A DNA stretch of 64,000 nucleotides from Bacillus renqingensis (lineage in GTDB: Bacteria; Bacillota; Bacilli; Bacillales; Cytobacillaceae), in the NCBI RefSeq assembly GCF_016464375.1, contig NZ_JADDIU010000008.1, positions 1 to 64,000 of the forward strand, read 5' to 3'. Within the stretch, counting starts at the first letter, position 1, and every line of letters begins with the position of its first letter. A program made the position numbers and the translations under genes. Positions 58,823-64,000 of the stretch are shown one piece after another. The notes under the pieces are model-generated. The model was given only the letters and a program-made list of their open reading frames with translations, made no database searches and was not told the DNA's origin.

Positions 58823-59761
58823 ATGCTTAAAATTGGAAGAAACGATTTATGTCCTTGCGGAAGTGGTAAAAAATATAAAAAATGCTGTATGGCTAAAGAT
58901 GAACAATCCATGCCGAAACAAATTGTACGGAATCCTTTCAATCCTATCCTTGCTTATGAAGAAGTAAACGTAATGAATACCGATGAAATCATTCAAAAGT
59001 TAAGTGAAATAGGCATTCCATTTAGACAAGAAATATTTTTAAAAGATATCGAAAAGTTCTACTCCGCTGAAGAACTTTCAGAAAACTGGTTCAATCAATA
59101 TTCTGTTTCAGTAAAAGGTAGAGATGATAATTTCCCTTGGCTGGCGGCCCGAATTTTATGGGAAAGATTGGCTCCATCAAATAAACTATCCATGGAACAA
59201 ATGAGTGACTTGATTGATAGGGGTTATGAGTATTTAGCTGAAAATGATTCTATCTCAGCTTGTGACACATGGTTGAAGGTCTGGGAGGCAATAAAGGATA
59301 GGATTGAACCTACATTCCAAGACCTCGATTATTTGGACAAGCATTATAATAGAAGCTTTTTTATAAGGAACTTTTGCCAGGATTTAGAAGCTGAACTTCA
59401 TAATGCGGGCTTGGACGATCCTGCTTATTTTGAAAAAAGAATTCATTATTGTCATGAGTTTTGTAATTATTTTCCAGGAGAAAGTGAGCTAATCACTCAT
59501 AATATGCGGCGTGCCATTGCGGAATCTTATGCTGAGTTAGATCAATACGGGAAAGCTGAGTCCGAGTTTGAGAAGTTAGTACAAGATTTTCCGGATAACC
59601 CTTGGGGATATATCGGATGGGGGGATCTGTTCATCTTCAAACAAAAGAAGGATTATCCAAAGGCGCAATCACTATACGAAAAGGGTCTAATAATTGCCAA
59701 GGATCAAATGGATATTGAAGTAATAAAGGAGAGGCTTGAAGATTTAAAGGAAGAATTATAA
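58823..59761 (+). CDS. SEC-C motif protein with TPR-like repeats
   Basis: The N-terminal SEC-C zinc motif [13 protein letters not shown] (about residues 10-22) is followed by a helical domain and C-terminal TPR-like helices ([55 protein letters not shown]). SEC-C proteins bind zinc and often accompany SecA-like or accessory genes. I chose ATG at 58823, after AAAGGGAGAAAAGG. The in-frame ATG at 58805 precedes that site. 312 residues. Confidence 0.82.
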   Translation: MLKIGRNDLCPCGSGKKYKKCCMAKDEQSMPKQIVRNPFNPILAYEEVNVMNTDEIIQKLSEIGIPFRQEIFLKDIEKFYSAEELSENWFNQYSVSVKGRDDNFPWLAARILWERLAPSNKLSMEQMSDLIDRGYEYLAENDSISACDTWLKVWEAIKDRIEPTFQDLDYLDKHYNRSFFIRNFCQDLEAELHNAGLDDPAYFEKRIHYCHEFCNYFPGESELITHNMRRAIAESYAELDQYGKAESEFEKLVQDFPDNPWGYIGWGDLFIFKQKKDYPKAQSLYEKGLIIAKDQMDIEVIKERLEDLKEEL

Positions 59762-59776
59762 ATCAAGTGTTTTTTT

Positions 59777-59989
59777 ATGGTGGAGTTTTTTGTGATTAAA
59801 TATCGTGTAATCTGGAGACTGTACGATCAAGGCATCAGTAACCGCAGTATTCCCAAAGTTGCCGATGTTCATGGAAACTGCAAGCTTTTTCACGTATTTT
59901 CCACAAAATCTTTACACTTTCTAGCAAATAACTTAATCATAGATTTTGAAAATATGGAAGTACGGAGGAACTTTTATTGTAGACTATGA
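59777..59989 (+). pseudogene. chimeric fossil: IS21-like transposase start and retropepsin 3' end
   Basis: The first half of the frame reads IKYRVIWRLYDQGISNRSI, like the N-terminal HTH of IstA (IS21) transposases. The last part reads LANNLIIDFENMEVRRN and matches the end of the retropepsin of copy 2 (LANKLIIDFENMEVRKN). The junction falls at about 59920. Neither parent gene is intact. Confidence 0.65.
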
Positions 59990-60102
59990 TTTAATTACGT
60001 TGGAAGAAAAGGCTTGTTAAAATATTTTTGGGGGAGACCCGTTTTTCTAAAGCAAAGGAGCCTTTTTCTCATGATTATTCAATTTATTCGTTATAGATAA
60101 TG

Positions 60103-60174
60103 ATAGGTATAGACATTTTTTAGGCTTTCGTCATTTTTTAAAAATAATATGACGAAGGTTTATTTGTCTATGCC
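60103..60174. repeat. imperfect inverted repeat with ~27-bp arms
   Basis: GGTATAGACATTTTTTAGGC...TTCGTCAT and ATGACGAAGGTTTATTTG...TCTATGCC pair with a few mismatches around an A/T loop. It may be a terminator or fossil insertion-sequence ends. Confidence 0.6.
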
Positions 60175-60212
60175 TTTTTCATTTATCAAAACGAATGAAT
60201 GAGGTGTCATTT

Positions 60213-60311
60213 TTGAATAAAAGAATCATGAGTGCAAACTATGTAAGTGATTTCGAGTCCATGTTCAAGTGCCCAATTTGTGGCTCATCAATGAGGGTGC
60301 TTGACTTTTAA
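60213..60311 (+). pseudogene. 5' fragment of an RlmA-like rRNA methyltransferase gene
   Basis: It reads MNKRIMSANYVSDFESMFKC then PICGSSMRVLDF and stops. The zinc knuckle CPICGSSM is the N-terminus of 23S rRNA guanine-N1 methyltransferases (RlmA/TlrB/YxjB). The remaining 240 or so residues are missing. Confidence 0.65.
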
Positions 60312-60465
60312 AATTTCAGACTATTTTAAATTTGGTAATGATCCAATCAGAATTAAATGGGATTGAAAAACCAAATGGAAGTTAAACTCGTCTATATGTT
60401 AAAAGGGAAATGAGGGTTATTCGATTAAGGAATCCTGAAAATTTTAAGATTGGAGTTTGACGAGT

Positions 60466-60957
60466 ATGAGGGTTTTTGCAAAAGTAGGTTTAATAATTTT
60501 ATTGGGTTTATATCTGATAATTCTATCAAAGTTAATTTTATTCAAATATCTTACAATCCCTGATATAATAAATCATTTTACTTTTAGTTATGAAGGTGCT
60601 ATTTGGAATCAACATAATTTTATACCATTTAAAACAATTGCTTATTACTTGTTTCTTGCAGACATTAATGCAAATATACGAATTGAAAATTTAGTGGGAA
60701 ATATTATTGGTTTTGCACCTTTTGGTTTCATGGTTCCGTTATTATCAAAGAGATTTCTAAATTTAAAAAATGTTATCATGGCCACAGCTTGTTTAAGTCT
60801 ATTATTTGAGCTTACTCAATTAATATTTAAATTTGGCAGTTTTGATGTTGACGATTTGATTTTGAACACACTCGGGGGAATGTTAGGCTATTTACCAATT
60901 AAATTGATTTGGATATTTATAGTCCAAAGGCAAAAATATAGCTCGAAAGATGCTTAA
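60466..60957 (+). CDS. VanZ-family membrane protein
   Basis: This 163-residue protein has four to five membrane helices and the VanZ motifs ENLVGNIIGFAPFGFMVPLL, ELTQLIFKFGSFDVDDLILN and TLGGMLGY. VanZ homologues give low-level teicoplanin resistance or modify the cell envelope, but most are uncharacterised. ATG at 60466 lies eight bases after GGAGTTTG. An upstream in-frame TTG is less likely. A decayed homologue is at 8276-8521. Confidence 0.85.
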   Translation: MRVFAKVGLIILLGLYLIILSKLILFKYLTIPDIINHFTFSYEGAIWNQHNFIPFKTIAYYLFLADINANIRIENLVGNIIGFAPFGFMVPLLSKRFLNLKNVIMATACLSLLFELTQLIFKFGSFDVDDLILNTLGGMLGYLPIKLIWIFIVQRQKYSSKDA

Positions 60958-61867
60958 AGTTATCAAAAGGAAAGCTTACTAGAAAATAATTTAAAAGTAT
61001 CAACGGTTTCGAGTCATATGATTATAATAGGTACTGAAAAAACGTATCACATTTCTTTATAGGGATGTACAAAATTATTCAAGAAGTGTTGATTATAAAG
61101 GATTTTTACATAAATATAGTGCGCAAGCAGACAACCTTTAGGTATTGGGGTATTGTTCCCATTTAATTGCTGATAAAATATATAGTTAAGAGGATTTAAT
61201 CTTTATTGGTTACGGAACAGAATGGATGCGGATGAAGGATTATATACCTTATACCATAATGATTTCCGTTTACTAAATGGAAAGTTACTAGAATACTATG
61301 GGGATACAGATGAATTAAGAAAAACGTTTAGTCATTTTCCCGCTATTAGATAAGGATGGAAAAGCAGTAATAAAACCAAATAATGAATAACATAAAGTCC
61401 ACAAAATAAACAAACGGGAATCTATAGTACACAATTGGAATAACTTGAAACGATTCGTTAATTGGATAGAGACAGTCACGGTCCTTGTTTCTTCAGGAAC
61501 CGCCTATTTGTCTATCAGAAATCATGCAAGGGATACATGTTGTGGACAATTAGATTCCCATTGCCAAGCAGATACCTTTGTATATCTGCTTTTTATTAGG
61601 GGAAAACATACATCTCTATTGGCACATCATCTCGTCCCAAATGGGAGGAATATTTCATAAAAGTTAGTACGAAAACGAAGAAATACTAACAGGAGGGGAT
61701 GTCTCAGGCGTATATCATTCGGGGGACAGTTCGACGAGATTTAAAACCAAATAGTAGCGAAATCGATAAGCTATTGAAGCATGGCCTCTATTGCCCGCTG
61801 ACGGAGAAAAAAAGGGATCAACGGTAAAAGGAACTGGCTTCTATTGTGGAGAAACATAAAATTAATA
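60958..61867. other. degenerate region without intact genes
   Basis: Protein-like scraps occur (for example DADEGLYTLYHNDFRLLNGK and LLEYYGDTDELRKTFSHFPA in a plus frame at about 61222-61353, and a 42-residue frame MSQAYIIRGTVRRDLKPNSS at 61699-61827 after AGGAGGGG). The alternative frame over the last, DVSGVYHSGDSSTRFKTK, is equally plausible. I regard all of this as gene remains. Confidence 0.4.
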
Positions 61868-61904
61868 GACCGAATCGCATCTGATTGGGTCTCTTTTTTT
61901 TCCT
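61868..61904 (+). terminator. terminator at the end of the degenerate region
   Basis: AGACC / GGGTCT with inner pairing, followed by eight T residues. Confidence 0.7.
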
Positions 61905-61959
61905 ATATCAATATTTATTAGATAGTAACATTTGGATTTTAACACTGTACACTAACGAT

Positions 61960-61997
61960 AAAAAAGGCAGGATCGGTGAGTGCTCTTATCCTGCCAG
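61960..61997 (-). terminator. terminator of the MATE gene
   Basis: GGCAGGAT / ATCCTGCC, followed on the minus strand by TTTTTTATCG. Confidence 0.9.
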
Positions 61998-62012
61998 GGG
62001 TTTATATGCTTT

Positions 62013-63365
62013 CTACTGTACTAAACTATCCAATTCCGGCTGTAATTTGTTTCGCAAAACAAACAGCATAACAGCGCCTACTAGGAATGTAACGGCATCC
62101 GCAACGACTAGCGACCAGATCACTCCGTGGAAGCCGAACATTTGATTGGCGATAAACAGCACAGGTATCAGAGTAATTCCTTGGATAATGGACATAATAA
62201 ACGCGGCAGTTCCTTGCGCTGTTGACTGGAAGATCCCGGTAAACAATGAGGTCATTCCTGTAATGAACAAGGATAAAAACGTTACATGTAGAATATAGCT
62301 GCCCATTTCAATTAATTGCGGATCATTTGTAAACAAACCAATTAAGTGGTCGGAAATCAAATAGACGATGACGCCGAACACTGCGGCCAGCGCTACAATT
62401 GCTTTGATCGTAAATCCGATGGTATTCTTCATGCGTAATTTATTCGCTGTAAAAGAAAAGGCAATTAATGGCACGATTCCCTCGCATAAACCCATCAGAA
62501 TAAATTCAGGAAATTGTAATAAACGAGATGAAATTCCGTAAGCTGCTACGGCCTGATCCCCATATTCGACAAGAAAATGGTTAAAGATAAGTGACATGGC
62601 CCCCAAAAAGGTACTCATAATAAACACGGGAACACCAATTTTTAATACATTGCTCAGAATGTCTTTGGTAGCCTTGAACCATTTTACGGAGATCGTTAAG
62701 AATTGGCTCTTGTATCCCATATGGAAGGCGTAGAATACACTCGCAACTATGTTGGAAATAACCGTTGCAGACGCAACACCGATGACTCCCCAATGGAACA
62801 CGAAGATGACGAACGCATCGAGAATGATATTGACGATAACACTGAGAATCATACCGATCATTGACGTGATTGCAGCACCCTCTGAGCGCACGATATTCTC
62901 CTGCGTGAAGAATAATATAACAAATGGTGAACCCATTAGCATAATCGTGACATACTCCTTCGTGAACCTAAAGGATTCAGACGTTGCCCCGAGGCCATCA
63001 ACGATTGGATCAATCAACGGAAGACCCACGGTCATCACCATAAGACCAAGAACTAAGCTGCTGTAAAAGGCGAATGATGATACATGCTTTACGTCCTCAT
63101 ATTTTTTCTCTCCAAGTAAACGGGAGATGAATGTACCGCTGCCCATGCCAATCAAGTTGCCTAGTGCCATAATAATGGCGAATAACGGCAAGGTTAGTGC
63201 GAGTGCAGTTAACATGGCGGTATTGTGGAGCGTACCAAGGAAATAGGCATTTAATATCGAATAGATGACATTCATTGATGTACCTAGCATCATCGGTATA
63301 GCGAAGTGAGCTACGGCTTTTGTGACCGGTGCTTTTTCAAAGTAATAAAGGTTTTCTGCATCCAT
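62013..63365 (-). CDS. MATE-family efflux transporter
   Basis: This cation-coupled multidrug exporter has 12 membrane helices. The two homologous halves begin VAHFAIPMMLGTSMNVIYSI and LKIGVPVFIMSTFLGAMSLI, and GMGSGTFISRLLGEKKYEDV is the family loop. At 450 residues it is typical of the MepA-like group. The start ATG follows GTGGGGATCC. It diverges from a TetR gene, and three operator-like repeats lie between them, so it is likely repressed by that protein and induced by its ligand. Confidence 0.92.
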   Translation of the reverse strand: MDAENLYYFEKAPVTKAVAHFAIPMMLGTSMNVIYSILNAYFLGTLHNTAMLTALALTLPLFAIIMALGNLIGMGSGTFISRLLGEKKYEDVKHVSSFAFYSSLVLGLMVMTVGLPLIDPIVDGLGATSESFRFTKEYVTIMLMGSPFVILFFTQENIVRSEGAAITSMIGMILSVIVNIILDAFVIFVFHWGVIGVASATVISNIVASVFYAFHMGYKSQFLTISVKWFKATKDILSNVLKIGVPVFIMSTFLGAMSLIFNHFLVEYGDQAVAAYGISSRLLQFPEFILMGLCEGIVPLIAFSFTANKLRMKNTIGFTIKAIVALAAVFGVIVYLISDHLIGLFTNDPQLIEMGSYILHVTFLSLFITGMTSLFTGIFQSTAQGTAAFIMSIIQGITLIPVLFIANQMFGFHGVIWSLVVADAVTFLVGAVMLFVLRNKLQPELDSLVQ

Positions 63366-63403
63366 GATGGATCCCCACTTTCTTCTTTATTTTGACCTTC
63401 TGC

Positions 63404-63416
63404 CTAACGGTGTAAG
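63404..63416. promoter_or_regulatory. operator-like repeat 1
   Basis: CTAACGGTGTAAG, the reverse complement form of the CTTACANTGTTAG element; 38 bases before the MATE start. Confidence 0.55.
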
Positions 63417-63423
63417 GTTGTGT

Positions 63424-63436
63424 CTTACAGTGTTAG
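63424..63436. promoter_or_regulatory. operator-like repeat 2
   Basis: CTTACAGTGTTAG, nearly palindromic, seven bases from repeat 1. Confidence 0.6.
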
Positions 63437-63472
63437 ATGATATCATGAATCTATAAACCTGTAAAGCATAGA

Positions 63473-63485
63473 CTTACACTGTTAG
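63473..63485. promoter_or_regulatory. operator-like repeat 3
   Basis: CTTACACTGTTAG, 18 bases before the TetR gene, placed to block it. Confidence 0.6.
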
Positions 63486-63503
63486 ATAAAAGGATGGATA
63501 TCG

Positions 63504-64000
63504 ATGAAAAAACAGCAGCCTCAAATTTCCGAGGATAAAATTTTGGAAACCTCGTGGGAGCTTCTTAGAGAGGAAAGCATCGAAAAATTCAGTATGAGAC
63601 GATTAGCCGACAGATTGGGGATTCAGGCTCCCTCTCTGTACTGGTACTTCAAGAGCAAACAGAATCTCTACCAGCGTCTAGCCAACCATGTATCAAAAAT
63701 GATTCTGGAAGAGTTCCACTCCGAGGGGGACTGGAAGGAGCAGCTGATGGAGCTTGCGGTGACAGTACGGAGCGTACTCAGCAGATATCCCTGCTCTACG
63801 CAGCTCATGATGATGACGCTGCCCCACGAACCGGACATCATCCGGTTCATCAACCGTATGCTGCTCTGCGTGGAATCAACGCCACTTAAGCAAGAGCAGA
63901 AAATGCAAGTGGTTACTACGCTTGTGAACTATGTCTTCTACTTTGTTCTAGATAATTATCAGCACGAGCGCAATGTCTCCGCTATCCAAAAAGACCAGGA
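63504..64000 (+). CDS. TetR-family regulator of the MATE gene (3' partial)
   Basis: The HTH is seen at residues 8-55 (DKILETSWELLREESIEKFS, RRLADRLGIQAPSLYWYFKS), followed by the start of a TetR-C type ligand domain. The gene runs off the right edge after about 165 residues (FVLDNYQHERNVSAIQKDQ). AAAGGATGG precedes the ATG. The HTH wording (LYWYFKSKQNL) is close to tetracycline-repressor-like regulators. It is divergent from the MATE gene and probably binds the repeats at 63404-63485. Confidence 0.88.
   Translation, partial: MKKQQPQISEDKILETSWELLREESIEKFSMRRLADRLGIQAPSLYWYFKSKQNLYQRLANHVSKMILEEFHSEGDWKEQLMELAVTVRSVLSRYPCSTQLMMMTLPHEPDIIRFINRMLLCVESTPLKQEQKMQVVTTLVNYVFYFVLDNYQHERNVSAIQKDQ

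Noticed and set aside
61445-61660. 71-residue frame in the degenerate region
   Set aside because: Neither composition nor start signal supports coding. Neighbouring frames look equally scrappy.

Overview
The window looks like a chromosomal segment of a Bacillus-like firmicute (family Bacillaceae, perhaps Neobacillus or a close relative; this is inferred from gene content, not from a search). The evidence is the low-to-moderate GC content, strong AGGAGG-type ribosome binding sites, frequent GTG/TTG starts, SinI, SigB/RsbW, GsiB, CsbD, Dps, GatCAB, PlsY and an Opu-type glycine betaine transporter. No rRNA or tRNA gene was recognised.

Layout. 1-4.6 kb: the 3' part of an HTH regulator, a two-gene glycine betaine ABC transporter (opuAA plus a permease/binding-protein fusion), and a 40-residue SinI-like anti-repressor. 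4.8-7.0 kb: a response regulator and a histidine kinase head to head, both apparently lacking their N-termini. 7.0-9.3 kb: a lysozyme-like exo-protein, an OsmC protein, a VanZ fossil, a small zinc-ribbon protein and seven copies of a 52-bp tandem repeat. 9.5-12.8 kb: gatCAB. 13.1-20.6 kb: a TetR regulator diverging from a 2-oxoacid dehydrogenase E1alpha-E1beta-E2 operon, then a GlcD-like FAD oxidase and PutP. 20.8-27.8 kb: a thioredoxin-like protein, PlsY, an ECF sigma/anti-sigma/membrane-protein operon, a diacylglycerol kinase, and nicotinamidase plus nicotinate phosphoribosyltransferase.

27.9-43.9 kb is a general-stress island. It holds rsbW-sigB, a hybrid kinase plus CheR-type methyltransferase resembling the RsbK-RsbM sensor pair of the Bacillus cereus group, and stress effectors: CsbD, an MscS-like channel, CorA, an SDR, GsiB, Dps, a GlsB-type protein and a YflT-type protein. 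Many of these have a visible sigma-B-type promoter (GTTT-N12..15-GGGWAW) upstream. No rsbV or rsbY is present in the window.

After rlmD (ends 45.6 kb) the window becomes accessory until about 61.9 kb. This part contains a serine-recombinase fossil, two copies of a two-gene module (86-aa protein plus retropepsin-like protease) and a fossil of a third, a cold-shock gene, a phage-type replication cassette (DnaD-like, G39P-like, DnaB-like helicase) with a nuclease, and a holin-like type I toxin. It also contains a 108-aa plus HIRAN-domain gene pair, an IS200/IS605 remnant, and many gene fragments (HNH nuclease, S1 protease, FtsX permease, RlmA, IS21-like). The right edge carries a MATE efflux gene diverging from a TetR gene that runs off the window, with three operator-like repeats between them.

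Repeats are a theme. They include a long palindrome carrying GGTGTCAGGCACC (twice), a roughly 155-bp Bacillus-type repeat (one complete copy and two fragments), a repeated terminator cassette (three copies) and several short tandem arrays.
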